Position numbers and translations under genes: made by a program
Shown here: piece after piece, positions 10,986-23,134 of the stretch
Numbering within the stretch: the first letter of the stretch is position 1
Layout: each line of letters opens with the position of its first letter
The notes under the pieces: model-generated
Databases searched by the model: none
What the model was told of the DNA's origin: nothing
The model's input: the letters and a program-made list of their open reading frames with translations, nothing else
NCBI GenBank assembly: GCA_036346205.1
Contig: JARFJB010000982.1
Span: forward strand, 133,501 to 197,500
From: Vesta saturnalis
Taxonomy: Eukaryota > Arthropoda > Insecta > Coleoptera > Lampyridae
Direction of reading: 5' to 3'
Length of the DNA stretch: 64,000 bases

Positions 10986-10988
10986 TGT

Positions 10989-12318
10989 TAAGAAAACTCT
11001 TTGATTTTATCGAGCTTTCGAAAAATATTTATTTCATTTTTCAAGATAACTAGAACAAAACAAAAAGAAATGATTACCGTTATCAATGACCACAATTATA
11101 CCTACTCAATTCGATTTTCCTTATTATTAGGATTTCTATTGAGTTTACTTCCTTCTGTATTTATATGTTCAATATTTATATAAGCTTTTAATATTAATAG
11201 TCTTTAATAATAAAAATAAATCAAACGTTATACTTATTTAATTACTGAAATTCGAAATGCAGAAATGTTTTGTTTATAACACCATATAACAATCAAACAT
11301 TTAATAAGTAATATTCTTAATAATAACATGCAACAAAAAACCCTTTATCAAAACTGAATGCAATGGTTTCCATTCAATTTTGATATCTAAATTCAAATTC
11401 AGAGAAAATAAAACACATAAACGTTTCTTTATTTACACAATTAGAAATGGTCCTTATGTGTTGCTTCGTTGAAAGCCGATGACGTAACTTCAATGTGGCC
11501 GAGCCGATGACAGAATTGGGCCTATGATGCAGACTTGCTTCTTTTGTTCCCACGATATCTTGTTACATCTTTTGTGCATTAAGTCTATTGCAATTTTCTT
11601 TCCAATATTTTTATGATTTTTGTAAATAAATGCTTGATATATTTATAATAGTCAATTATTACTTTAATTGTTCCATTTTAGCTACAGTTAGCGTGCTGCA
11701 ACGAACCGCAACTCTTCTCCTTTGAACATCAATAAATTCGAGTTATGGTTCTTTATATATTAATTTCTTATCATAAAACGTAGCAATTATTGATAATTTT
11801 GTGTTTAATAAAGGTTCAGCCGCCACTACAATATAGTGTCGAACTTATTGAAAGTGGCAAAAGTCAAAGCATTATTTCTGATTAAGAAACTTTGTTAAAC
11901 ACATCAAAACCCACATACATATCTATGCTATTTACTTCAGTAGTAAAAATACATGACCGTAAACTGCAAAAATGTTTGCAATAAATTTCATTAGTTCGAA
12001 ATACAAAAATTCATCAGTACCTTCTTCAACTCATGGATACTACTTAGTACTTTATTTAAGTTTAATATTACTTTAGAACAATAACTTCTGTTAACCATAA
12101 ATAAAGTGGGGTTAATTGGCTTAATTTCAAGTTAACTAACAGAACCAATGATGCCCATAGTTCTAATTTGTTTAGTTCGAATGTTACCTCTAACTTTTAA
12201 CTTAGGAATTGAAATGAACCATGAAAACCTGTAATACATATTTTATTCAGTAATTGATTCTTTATAAGATCGTCATTACAAAATTAGGTACGTATATAAA
12301 ACGTTCTGCGACAAGTGA
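10989..12318. other. AT-rich DNA, nothing recognised
   Basis: No gene, repeat array or RNA was recognised in this stretch. Confidence 0.4.
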
Positions 12319-12972
12319 TGTACTTTCAACAGGATGGCGCACCGGCGCACAATAGCGCAATAGTGAGAAATTATCTAAGCAGAGTGTTTCCGCAACGATG
12401 TATAGGTACAAATGGTCCCATTATGTGGCCAGCTCATTCTCTTGACCTTAGTCCCTTAGACTACTTTCTTTGGGGCATTTAAAGAGTGTAGTGTATGAAA
12501 CACCTTCTAGAGATGTAGAGGAGTTACAAAACAAAATTAGAATTGCTTGTGCAAACATACCACGAGAAACTTTAAGAGCGGCAACTAGTGTTACATTAAT
12601 TAGGCGTTATCAAACGTGTGTAGAAAATGATGGAGAAACATTTGAATATTTAATTTAATTTGTATGCTTTCAATTAATAAAATTCCAAAAATGATTTTTT
12701 TTCTCAGAAACTACAAAAGATAGGTTGGTAAGAGTCTTAATAAAAGTCATCACAAATATGTCATAGAATCCAAAAATGAAATAAAAAATAGGGCTTTGCA
12801 TTTAAAAAATTGAAGTGAGATAGCGCCACCTGGCGGTGATGGGCGTTGATTCAAATCTTTGTGCCAACAAATGTGCTCCCTTGGAAGATATTTACAAAAA
12901 TATTTTCATAATTTAAAAATCTTCATCCGCTCTCGAGATATTGCACTGTCCCATTCCTCGCTGAACACGCTG

Positions 12973-12980
<8 letters not shown>
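12319..12980 (+). pseudogene. 5'-truncated DDE transposase and 3' end
   Basis: The frame opens with the block containing the second catalytic aspartate (YFQQDGAPAHNSAIVRNYL), continues through WPAHSLDLSPLDYFLW (third acid), then shifts by one base at about 12474 into GHLKSVVYETPSRDVEELQ and runs to TAA 12656-12658. This is the C-terminal half of an insect IS630/Tc1-type transposase of the DUF4817-associated group. The N-terminal DNA-binding part and first aspartate are absent. The 3' UTR ends near AACACGCTGTA at 12964-12974, which matches the ACAGGGTGT-type terminus seen in the other copies, and a (TA)n tract follows at once. Confidence 0.8.

Positions 12981-13022
<42 letters not shown>
12972..13022. 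repeat. (TA)n microsatellite
   Basis: TA dinucleotides with one CA interruption, starting exactly at the end of the truncated transposon. Confidence 0.95.
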
Positions 13023-13030
<8 letters not shown>

Positions 13031-16000
13031 TCAAACTGCATAAAAAGTTTTTAACGTACGGGACGGATTTCTTAATGCAAGAGATTTTCCCATTAGATAC
13101 AATAAATTGCAATAACCCTGAAAAGGAGGAACAAATAGTTTATTATTATTTTAAATATTATTGAGATAATGCCTTAAACAAGAATTTATTCAATTTATTT
13201 CAGTTCCTATATCATAACCAACAGCACTTTTGCGTGCGCACCAGTTCCCCCTTTAAAATGTGCAAATCCATCGTACATGATTTTGCCAAACCCTACTTCA
13301 CCGCGAAGTATAAAAGCGAAAGTTTTAATGTAAATCGACTCTCTGTTCTGCAAAACACTTCTTTTGTAGAATTTCCAGTTGAATTTCTCTGCAACCCGCT
13401 TCTATAGTAATTTATTCCTGTACTTAGAAAATTTCTCTGTTCGAGAATCTCAAACCTGACCAGCTCTTAAAGCAATTTCGTGCAATTTACTGTACTGTTA
13501 TAACGTATTTTACTATTTCGAAGTCTGACCTGTATTTTAATATTTAAAGAATTCCTGTTACATAAACAATCCCTAAATAAATAATTTGACGCTATCGAGG
13601 GACTAGTTCCTATACCAAGTTGCCTATCAACTGACTTTCGCCAGTAGGTGGCTTGTTATGGATCTCTTTTCATGTAACGATGCTAGAAGCTAGGAGGATC
13701 AAAACTAACGCTTGCACCTTTGGAACGTCTTATTATTATTCCACCATTAAAATTCTACTTATTTAAGGTGTACGAAATAACTTCAAATAACTAGAACCAC
13801 TCAGAATTCGTTGGTTAAGCTGAGGTTATCTAACTTGGACACTACAGAATTCCCAACCTAAACCTGCTGTATTACCCACGAAGTTCTACTTATTTAGTGT
13901 GTCCGTATCAACCTCTGAATAATTAGGATAACTAAGATTTCACTAAGTTCGGCTCGTGATTACCTTGGCCGCCAGCGAACTCATAATCAAACTCCTTGTT
14001 TGTAAATATCCCCAGAATCTCCTTGTATAAATAGTACCGAAAATAAACAACCCCAGACCTAACGAAAACGTTCAGTTTACCTCCACGAAAGTGAATAAAT
14101 AAAACAGGTTGTTTCGTAATGATTTAATACGAGTACAATACTATTATTATACAATATTATTTAAATTGCGCAAGGTTATTTCCTAGTTTTAATTTATTTG
14201 AGTAAAATATCCCATTTAAAACCATTTCGGCCATATAAATAGTGAATAATTTCAAAAGATTAATTAACGTTCATGTTTATGCAAATAATAAACGTTTTGT
14301 TGACCTTCAGTCGTATAAACATCACATCTGGTGTACGAATTCACATACGCATAAATTCCACTAATAAATGAAAATGAAACGAATGTATTATTTCGCATTC
14401 AATGAATTATTTTCAGCCCTATGTACATATTTAGTTTAATTATAGTATAAGAATAAATCTAGTTATTTGGACCATTTTCCCTGTGTATATATAAAACCAG
14501 TATTCTAAGTAGTTCAAGGTCCCGATTCAACGTAACATTAACCTTAATTTATGATAATTTAAACTTTCCTAGATTGAATTATAGTAAAACCCTCCTATCC
14601 AGGTATTCCAATAATTAATCAAAAATCAACCAATTATTCTCTATTACGAAAAAGGAGCCGTGGAATACAAAATTAACCCAATCTCATTACAAGTTATTAA
14701 TTAAAATAATAATTTCAAACTTCAACTTACCTGTTGACATTAATTAAATGATCTGGTGAAATATACACATATTCTTCCGAAGTAAAACTAAAACACTTGC
14801 AACATTTATTTTTTTCACTCAAACCTACCATATCATTTATGTTTATATTTTCAAAACATATAACTGACGTTGATTGCAGGAAAATACTGACCGGAAGAAA
14901 TTCCCTAACGGCAACTTGACCACTCACCTGGGCACTCAGGGGCCCAGGTGAAGACTCCCATTTATTGTATAATCTTAATTATTTACTTACCTACCAAAAC
15001 ATATTAATTATTTATATTCATTTTTGTAGTATTAGTTTAGTTTCTTTTTTCTAGAATTATTAATTATTTTGTTATTAACCAGAATCTAATTTTGTTTAAA
15101 TATATGTATAAAACTTGCTCGTACCGGATTATTTAATGGTTATATGAGTCTAAAAACAAAACCCACTCCCACACTACATTGTAGATAGTCGAGGTATATT
15201 AACTAAATCCACATGGTCAAGTACCCGAAAGGGCCTTACAAAATTAATACAAAATGTAATTAAAACAGTTGCATGCCTTATGCAGGGAAGAAAATTTAAG
15301 ATAATGTGTATCTGGATGTAGCACAAACGGAAACGATCTCATATACGCGTTGCGCATAAACAAAAAATTGATGTACTTAGAAGAAAATATTAACATATCC
15401 ACTAAAATTAGATTATTAAAGAAAAAATGCCACAATAAGGTTCAATATACTCAAATAATGTAAATATATTTACAAATAACACAAATCAAAACTTCAATTC
15501 AAGTAACGATAGCAAAAAATCACGATACACACTTAAAAATTCAACAACTACAAGGATCATAGCAGTCCACTCCACGTTTTATAACATCGCATAATATTCA
15601 TTTGGTTTTGACTTATTTGCAAACGTTCTCCTCGTTTACTCCGTGCTGTGCAAGTTGTGAAGAACAGTTTTCCAATACGTATCTCGATCAAATGCGTTTT
15701 TCAAAATCGCTCTTTACTAAGTCTCACCTTGTACAATAAAACCTAAAATTGCTCGTTTGTTTTGGCTTCATCATTAATATGCATAATTCGGAAGTCGACC
15801 AAACTAATCAACTACGGACGATCAAAATTTCAAACGTGAATAAGCGTCGTTGAACAGAAAAAACTAATCGTAGCCGTTTATGCTTGTTCACGATCGTTCG
15901 GCTCGAAAATATAAGTCAGTTGAAAATTTGATCGTTTGTGTTTTGTTCTAAACGTTGTAAATTGAGGTTATGTGTCAATGTGTTTAAGGTAACGTCAGGT

Positions 16001-16314
16001 GGAAAAGGTTAGAATACATTTTTTTTAATATATTACACATACTCTTCATTCTAAAAATGGACAAGTGCTTATTTCGTATTAGGTTAGATAAATATGACTT
16101 GGATGGTGGCAGTTGGTTAGTGAGCTGTTTGACGTTCATGTGTAAACATGGCATAATCGCGCACGCTTGGTTGTGAATGATCGTGAGCGATTGCTGAGGC
16201 TTGAATAGAAGGAGTACAATAAATTGCAACACGTCTCCACAATCCTTTAATTTGCATAAGAGCATGTTTACAAATAAATAAATAAACATGTATCAGTTCT
16301 TACTAAATTTTGAT
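13023..16314. other. AT-rich intergenic DNA
   Basis: No gene family recognised. It contains one isolated minus-strand frame with a good splice donor (listed separately) and the 3' flank of the second PHYH gene. The minus-strand frame at 15984-16289 has no recognisable features. Confidence 0.4.
14731..14930 (-). other. Possible isolated exon with splice donor
   Basis: A minus-strand frame of about 65 codons (including ENININDMVGLSEKNKCCKCF and a following TSEEYVYISPDHL) ends at a consensus donor, AACAG followed by GTAAGT at 14725-14730. A possible acceptor (CCCAG) lies at the other end. No domain is recognised and no partner exon was found. Confidence 0.2.
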
Positions 16315-16947
16315 TTACAAATGACTTGTTACTATGAAATTCCCCGGATTTCCACACACTAAACGGCCTTTCATTTTTTGGTAGTTCTTTAAAATAATCA
16401 TATTAGAAAACAATAATAACAATAATGTATATTTACTTCAAATGTAATGTTAGTATAACCCTGTCTACGTGCGATATCTAACATCACTTTTTCTACATTT
16501 TCCAGAAGTGGGTCAACCGTTTCTGGTGCACTGGCATAAGAATTAGCATAATGAGCAGAAATTGCTTTTCGAAATCCCTAGAGAAAAGAAAAGTTATTTG
16601 TATAAACTTTTGTGCTACTACTTTTGTTAAATTTGGTCCAGATCCATGAAGTAAAACTGGATGTAAGAAAACGGTATCACCCTTGTTCATTATGAGGTTT
16701 TTTCTTGGTAAATTTTTACTCACAGCGGCACTAAGGTAACCTATATTTTTTATGTTCTTAAACACAATTTTAGTATAAAGTGATCATTTGGAATTTAACT
16801 TACTGGATTATATTCGTGCTTTACTATACCATTCTTATGTGAACCAGGAAATACATATAGACAACCATTCTCTTCAGTAATGGTTTCCATTGCTGTCCAA
16901 ACTCCCACCACATGGTCAGCTGGGCGGAATGGAGTATATAGTATATC
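16315..16947 (-). CDS. PHYH paralogue 2, last four exons
   Basis: Four minus-strand exons: 16804-16947, 16622-16756, 16437-16577 and 16315-16386. The first three have exactly the lengths (144, 135, 141) and phases of the matching exons of PHYH gene 1. Landmarks: an initial D (metal ligand of H-x-D), YTPFRPADHVVGVWTAME, NGCLYVFPGSH, LLHGSGPNLTK (distal His), GFRKAISAHYANSY (2-oxoglutarate Arg), GRLVCGNPGNF. The frame is open throughout, so selection is plausible. Relative to gene 1 the stop after GNF is lost and six codons are added, ending in SHL. The exons holding the metal His were not found upstream; the first two exons are at 32798-33005. Either the gene has a giant repeat-filled intron with unseen exons, or it is broken. 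Confidence 0.82.
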
Positions 16948-17401
16948 CTAGTAATAAAAAAAACCCTTAGTAATGGTTGTTGGTTAAACACTATTAATGT
17001 TGTTAAGCTAAATTGTTAGGGTTGCGGTTCTGTTTCGTTATTAGCATAGCGTACCTGTGTATTTTTGTATGATATACTAGATCTAAAAATTATGAAGATC
17101 CACGTTATACGCCAATTGTAGCACAATGAGCTTTCATGTCTTATTTAATTTAATGGTTTAATTCACAGCCCTCACTTACTGTGCCAAATTATAACGTTCT
17201 TGCATTTGAAATTTTATTTATTTATTGTTTTAAGATGGGGTTGGTAGAAACTTTGTTATTCACCTTGCAGAGGTATATCAACTTACAAACGTTAACGGCC
17301 TCGGAATGGTACTGTTTAATCAATGGTTGGGTGGGTAAATATACCTAACGCAAAAATTAATAAAGTGTAGCAAATTTAATGTAAAAAGTGGGTTTATACG
17401 A
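16948..17401. other. Intronic or intergenic DNA, nothing recognised
   Basis: No exon of the dioxygenase and no other gene is visible between the last-four-exon block and the mariner element. Confidence 0.4.
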
Positions 17402-17584
17402 CATATACGAGGGATGTGCAGTATTTGTTGTGCCTAGCATATGGCTTTGAAATATGTTGCCCCTAGTAACTGCACATGTTTTGTTATTTTATTAACAAAC
17501 AAATTGCCAAATCTGGTTAGTCGAGGTTTAATAGTATCAAAGTTGTACAGGTTGAAAGTAGTGGTTGCACAAAGATTTTGGGGA

Positions 17585-18163
17585 ATGGAAAGAAGTGAGC
17601 TTCATGTTGTCACCAAGCACCTATAAAAGAAAGATTTAACATCTAAAGAAATTAATACAGATATGGTTGGCGTCCTTGGAGATTCTGTTACTTCCTATCA
17701 AGTAGGAAAAAATTGGTCGCGAGCGTTCAAATGTGGCAGAACAACCTGCGAACATGAAAAAGGTGCTAGTCAGCCACATTCTGCGTGTACTCAAGAAAAC
17801 TTTGATTTTATAAATGACATGATCAGAGAAGATCGTCGATTGAGAACAAGACGTATTAGCGGAGATAACAGGGAAATGGAAAGAAGTGAGATTGATGTTG
17901 TCATCAAGCACCTACAAAAAAAAGGTTTAACATCTAAAGAAATTCATACAGACATGGCTGGCATCCTTGGAGATTCTGTTATTCCTATCAAGTAGGAAAA
18001 AATTGGTCTCGAGTGTTCAAATATGGCAGAACAACCTGCGAACATGAAAAAGGTGCTAGTCATCCGCATTCTGCGTGTACTCAAGAAAACTTTGATTTTA
18101 TGAATGACATGATCAGATAAGATCGTCGATTGATAACAAGACGTGTAGCGGAGATAACAGGCC
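17585..18163 (+). repeat. 291-bp tandem duplication inside mariner
   Basis: 17585-17873 and 17876-18163 are two diverged copies of the same segment, both ending in GCGGAGATAACAG. Differences are scattered point changes plus one small deletion (TTCCTATCAAG against TCCTATCAAG), so the duplication is not recent. Confidence 0.85.
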
Positions 18164-18902
18164 TTTCAAATGGTACAATTGGAAACATAATAGATTTAGG
18201 GTTCCATAAGGTGTCAGCAAGATGGGTACCCGCATGTTGACGCCCCAACAAAAGCGTTTGAGTGTCACTTCTTCAATAGCCAATTTAGTCTTGTTTAACC
18301 GCAATCCTAAATGTTTCCCAGCTATGTTACGGTTGATGAATCTTGTGTTCATCACTTCGATCCCAAGTACAAACAACAAACTATGGAGTGGCGTGATCCA
18401 GGATCTTTCCCTCCACGCAAATTTTGTGTACAGGCTTCAGCGGGCAAGATAATGGTTTTTTGGGATACCGAAGGAATTTTAATGGTATATTTTTTGGAAC
18501 ATGGCCACACAATCACAGGTCAATATTATGCAGCATTAGTTACAAAACTTCGTTATTGCATTAAATAAAACGGAAGAGGAAAACTGTCACGCGGAATACT
18601 CTTTCATCAAGACAACGCCCCAGTTCATAGGGGCTTTATTTCTATGACTGCAATTCATGGCGCTGGGTTTGAAGTTATGCAGCATACACCCTACTCCTCT
18701 GACTTAGCTCCCAGTGATTTTTATTTATTTCTAAAGCTAAACGAGAGTCTTCAGGGACTAAATTTGAAAGCGATGACGCAGTTATGGTAGCAGTGCAGGA
18801 TCTCTTCTGTGATCAAGACCGAGTTTTTCAAGAAAGGTTGCTATGCGTGAACATAAGTGGAATAAGTGTCTTCGCGTTCAAGGGGATTATGTTGAAAAAT
18901 AA
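17585..18902 (+). pseudogene. Mariner transposase, N-terminus duplicated, frameshifted
   Basis: The DNA-binding part (MERSEI..VVIKHLQKKGLTSKEI, GKNWSRAFKCGRTTCEHEKG) occurs twice in tandem at a 291-bp offset (ATGs at 17585 and 17876; 97 codons, so in frame). The catalytic part keeps all three aspartates of the mariner DD34D triad: VDESCVHHFDP (near 18336), FHQDNAPVHR (near 18610) and SDLAPSDFYLF (near 18720). It ends KWNKCLRVQGDYVEK with TAA at 18900-18902. Stops and frameshifts near 17625, 17992, 18118, 18568 and 18790-18840 make it inactive. HHFDP and SDLAPSD identify mariner proper rather than Tc1. Confidence 0.88.
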
Positions 18903-18952
18903 TGTTGTATTCTATGCTAGGGACATTAAATACTGTACATCCCTCGTAAATG

Positions 18953-19657
18953 AAAAAAAAGAATTGCTTCTAAACAAAACTTACTTTGGTAAAAGTCATG
19001 CACATAACAAGCAATATATTAATCTAGTGACAATATCTGTGTGTAAGGCGTTTAGTTTAGGTATCTCACCTAAAACTGCAGATATAAAATGAACCTCGGT
19101 AATTTAACAAGTAGCATCTATAATAATGGCCGAAAACAAACTCGAGCTTGATGATGGAGATTTTTTCTTTTGCTTCTTATTTTCTTCATTAACATTGATC
19201 CATTGTGTTTTAAAATCAATCGATTTCGTGGGTTCAGATACGCCTTGTTCAACAGAAAATCGAACCCCCTTAATGGTTTGTTTTTCACATTTATTTCAGT
19301 AGTACTCAAAAAGCGTATTACATGCTAGCCACATTCGCGTTGACGCTACGCTTAGGTACCTATTATTCACTATTAAATAAAAGCAACTAATCTGTTGTTG
19401 ATCCCTAGAATTTCTTTGGATTCTATTCAGTTTAATTGATTGATTTTTCTCGCGGTACAGCTCTCTGTGGACCGCATGCTCAAAACTAGCACGGCTGACT
19501 CTTATTGACGAAAAATCATCCTTTGAACACTCATCCGTATACCTCATAACGTCCTGTATTTTATCGTTTATTTGAGCCTAACTGGTTCAAGGCCGATAGA
19601 AAGCTAGTTAGTGCTTCCACCAATCCTATTCGTACCTAACCTTCGTCCACCCCGTAA
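18953..19657. other. Unrecognised intron or intergenic DNA
   Basis: Minus-strand frames of 63 and 83 codons (19118-19309, 19296-19547) match no family I recognise. No PHYH exon was found here. Confidence 0.35.
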
Positions 19658-21088
19658 GTGTGTGAGTGTGTGAGTGTGTGAGTGTGTGAGTGTGTGAGTG
19701 TGTGAGTGTGTGAGTGTGTGAGTGTGTGAGTGTGTGAGTGTGAGTGGTGAGTGTGTGAGTGGTGAGTGTGAGTGTGTGAGTGTGGTGTGAGTGTGTGAGT
19801 GTGTGAGTGTGTGAGTGTGTGAAAGTGTGAGTGTGTGAGTGTTTGTGTGAGTGTGTGAGTGTGTGGTAGTGTGAGTGTGAGTGTGTGAGTGTGTGAGTGT
19901 GTGAGTGTGTGAGTGTGTGAGTGTGTGAGTGTGTGAGTGTGGTGTGTGAGTGTGTGAGTGTGGGTGTGAGTGTGTGAGTGTGTGTGAGTGTGTGAGTGTG
20001 AGTGTGTGAGTGTGTGAGTGTGTGGTGAGTGTGTGAGTGTGTGAGGTGATGTGGTGTGTGTGGTGTGAGTGTGTGAGTGTGTGAGTGTGTGAGTGTGGTG
20101 TGAGTGTGTGAGTGTGTGAGTGTGTGTAGGTGTGAGTGTGTGAGTGTGTGAGTGTGTGGTGTGTGAGTGTGTGTGTGAGTGTGTGGTGTGAGTGTGGTGT
20201 GAGTGTGTGAGTGTGTGAGTGTGGAGTGTGTGGTGAGTGTGTGGGTGTGTGGTGAGTGTGTGAGGTGTGAGGTGTGGAGTGTGTGAGTGTGGTGGTGTGT
20301 GAGGTGTGTGAGTGTGTGAGTGTGTGAGTGTGAGTGTGTGAGTGTGTGGTGAGGTGTGAGTGTGTGTGAGTGTGAGTGTGTGAGTGTGTGAGTGTGAGTG
20401 TGGTGAGTGTGTGAGTGTGTGGTGTGAGTGTGAGTGTGTGGTGTGTGAGTGTGTGAGTGTGTGAGTGTGTGAGTGTGTGAGGTGTGGTGTGAGGTGTAGT
20501 GTGTGAGTGTGTGAGTGTGTGAGTGTGTGGTGTGTGAGTGTGTGTGTGTGAGTGTGAGTGTGTGAGTGTGTGAGTGTGTGAGGTGTGAGTGTGTGAGTGT
20601 GGGTTGTGAGTGTGTGAGTGTGTGAGTGTGTGAGTGTGTGAGTGTGAGGTGTGAGTGTGTGTGAGTGTGTGAGTGTGTGTGTGAGTGTGTGAGTGTGGTG
20701 TGTGAGTGTGTGGTGTGGGTGTGTGAGTGTGTGAGTGTGTGAGTGTGAGTGTGTGGGTTGTGGTGTGTAGTGTGTGTGTGTGTGGAGTGTGAGTGGAGTG
20801 TGTGTGTGTGAGTGTGTGAGTGTGTGAGTGTGGTGTGTGAGTGTGGTGTGGTGTGAGTGTGGTGTGGGTGTGTGAGTGTGTGAGTGTGTGTGGTGTGTGT
20901 GTGAGTGTGTGGTGTGGGTGTGGTGAGTGTGTGAGTGTGTGAGTGTGTGGTGTGTGTGAGGTGTGGTGTGGTGTGTGTGGTGTGTGTGTGAGTGTGTGGT
21001 GTGGGTGTGGGTGTGGGTGTGAGTGTGAGTGGTGAGTGTGGTGTGTGGTGTGGGGTGTGTGTGTTGTAGGGTGTGTGGTGTGTGTGTT

Positions 21089-21122
<34 letters not shown>

Positions 21123-22087
21123 GTGTGGTGTGTGTGGTGGTGGTGTGGTGTGTGGGGTGTGATGTGTGGTTTTGTTATTGAGTGTGGTGTGAGTGTAGTT
21201 TGATTTATTTGTATTATTTTTTTGTGGTGGTAGTTATTGGTTGTGTTGATTTGGTATGTTGGGTTGGTTGTTGTGGTGTGGTGTGTGAGTGTGGTGTGAG
21301 TGTGTGAGTGTGTGAGTGTGTGAGTGTGTGGTGTGTGAGTGTGTGTGTGAGTGTGTGAGTGTGTGAGTGTGTGAGTGTGTGGTGTGTGGTGTGTGAGTGT
21401 GTGAGTGTGTGGTGTGTGTGAGTGTGTGGTGTAGTGTGTGAGTGTGTGGTGTGTGAGTGTGGTGTGTGAGTGGTGGTGTGTGGTGTGTGAGTGTGTGAGT
21501 GTGTGGTGTGAGTGTGTGAGTGTGTGAGGTGTGAGTGTGTGAGTGTGTGAGTGTGTGAGTGTGTGAGTGTGTGAGTGTGTGGTGTGTGAGTGTGTGAGTG
21601 TGTGAGTGTGTGAGTGTGGAGTGTGTGAGTGTGTGAGTGTGAGTGTGTGAGTGTGGTGTGTGTGAGTGTGTGAGTGTGTGAGTGTGGGTGTGTGTGTGAG
21701 TGTGTGAGTGTGTGAGTGTGTGAGTGTGTGAGTGTGTGTTTGTGTGTGAGTGTGTGAGTGTGTGGATGTGTGAGTGTGTGAGTGTGTGGTGGTGATGTGG
21801 GTGTGTGAGGTGTGTGAGTGTGTGTGAGTGTGTGAGTGTGAGTGTGTGACTGTGTGTGTGTGAGTGTGAGTGAGTGGTGTGAGTGTGTGAGTGTGTGAGG
21901 TGTGTGGTGTGTAAGTGTGAGTGTGTGAGTGTGTGAGTGTGTGAGTGTGTGAGTGTGTGAGTGTGTGAGTGTGTGAGTGTGTGAGTGTGTGAGTGGTGTG
22001 TGAGTGTGTGAGTGTGTGAGTGTGTGAGTGTGTGAGTGTGTGAGTGTGTGGTGTGAGTGTGTGAGGTGTGTGAGTGTGTGAGTGTGT

Positions 22088-22165
<78 letters not shown>
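19658..22165. repeat. 2.5-kb TGAGTGTG octamer array with (GT)n end
   Basis: The basic unit is the 8-mer TGAGTGTG, with many unit deletions (GGTGTG, GTGGTG). It ends in pure (TG)n at about 22090-22165. A 120-base T-rich G/T stretch with few C (about 21165-21285) interrupts it. Open frames on the minus strand (HTHTLTHSHT) are translated repeat, not protein. Confidence 0.95.
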
Positions 22166-22166
<1 letters not shown>

Positions 22167-23028
22167 TGCGTGCAAGCATACGTGCGTGCGTGTGCGGATA
22201 CCGTGTGAACAAAATCCCAGCTATGCTACGGAATAAATTTCAATGAACCTTTATATTTTGAATCGAATTAGTGCTGGCATGATCTGATGAGCTTTTGATC
22301 AAAAGTATACATTTTTCCAGAAAATCTTTTAAATAAAATTCATGTAACAAATAAAACTATATAAAATTTTATTCTTTTACTTTTTCAGAAAATGTCTACG
22401 AACTGTGGTAGTTGCAAAAAACAAATTTTGATTTTTATGAAGAAAATTAAAGTTGAATATAATTGTTTCAAAAATGTTTCAACTAAGGGTTACAAAGGTT
22501 TTAAAAGTCTAGGAAATATCACTCTATATCTTGTCTTGTAAAATTGATAAAAATGAAAATATCTGGTGTGGAACAACACACAACCTTCCAAGCTACCTCC
22601 ATCTATATCAGATCGACGTTTAAAACTTCATGTCAGGTAGAGTTTAATACACATACAAATGCTAACTTACAAAAATTCCAAAACCGCTCGTTTTTATGAA
22701 CTATGGATAATACAGTTTACACATTTATAATCTTATTGAATTAATTTTTAGGCTTATTTTATGCTTATTTGGCTGTGTATAAAGAAACTTTATAAAAGTT
22801 ACGTAAAATTAAATTTTATTTAAAAAATATACTTACATATATTTACGTATATTTAAAGTTGATCGTTATTCAGATATTGAACAAACCGAGCTAACGTTTA
22901 AATTTTATCTTAGGAATTTTCACCGCTAAATTGAGCGTCGTATCAAAATATTGTATTTTTATGTCTTTGAAATATACAGCTGTTTTAGAAATATTTGATA
23001 AAAACGAAAAATGCTCTAATAAAGCAGA
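22166..23028. other. AT-rich DNA, nothing recognised
   Basis: No gene or dioxygenase exon found. A segment near 22560-22640 shares words with 4260-4420, suggesting an old dispersed repeat. Confidence 0.4.
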
Positions 23029-23069
23029 ATGACACACACACACAACACACCACACACACACACACACAC

Positions 23070-23131
<62 letters not shown>
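23029..23131. repeat. (CA)n followed by (TA)n
   Basis: A compound microsatellite: CA units to about 23072, then TA units to 23131, directly left of a DDE transposon. Confidence 0.95.

Positions 23132-23134
<3 letters not shown>

Larger units (their letters stand above)
17402..18952 (+). mobile_element. Mariner transposon with inverted terminal repeats
   Basis: Terminal inverted repeats at 17402-17423 and 18931-18952 (core TACGAGGGATGT.CAGTA) match at 20 of 22 positions. TA dinucleotides lie at the boundary, as expected for mariner. It contains a defective transposase with an internal tandem duplication, which makes it about 0.3 kb longer than a normal 1.25-1.3 kb mariner. It lies in the large gap between PHYH2 exon blocks, in antisense orientation to that gene. 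Confidence 0.88.

Noticed and set aside
15984..16289. 101-codon minus-strand frame next to PHYH2
   Set aside because: No motif, AT-rich composition, overlaps the 3' flank of the dioxygenase; most likely chance.
19658..22165. CRISPR-like or telomeric array
   Set aside because: The units are 8-base simple repeats without spacers, and neither TTAGG nor related telomere repeats occur.
21214..22212. 332-codon minus-strand frame of His/Thr/Ser repeats
   Set aside because: Direct translation of the TGAGTGTG array; both overlapping frames are equally open.
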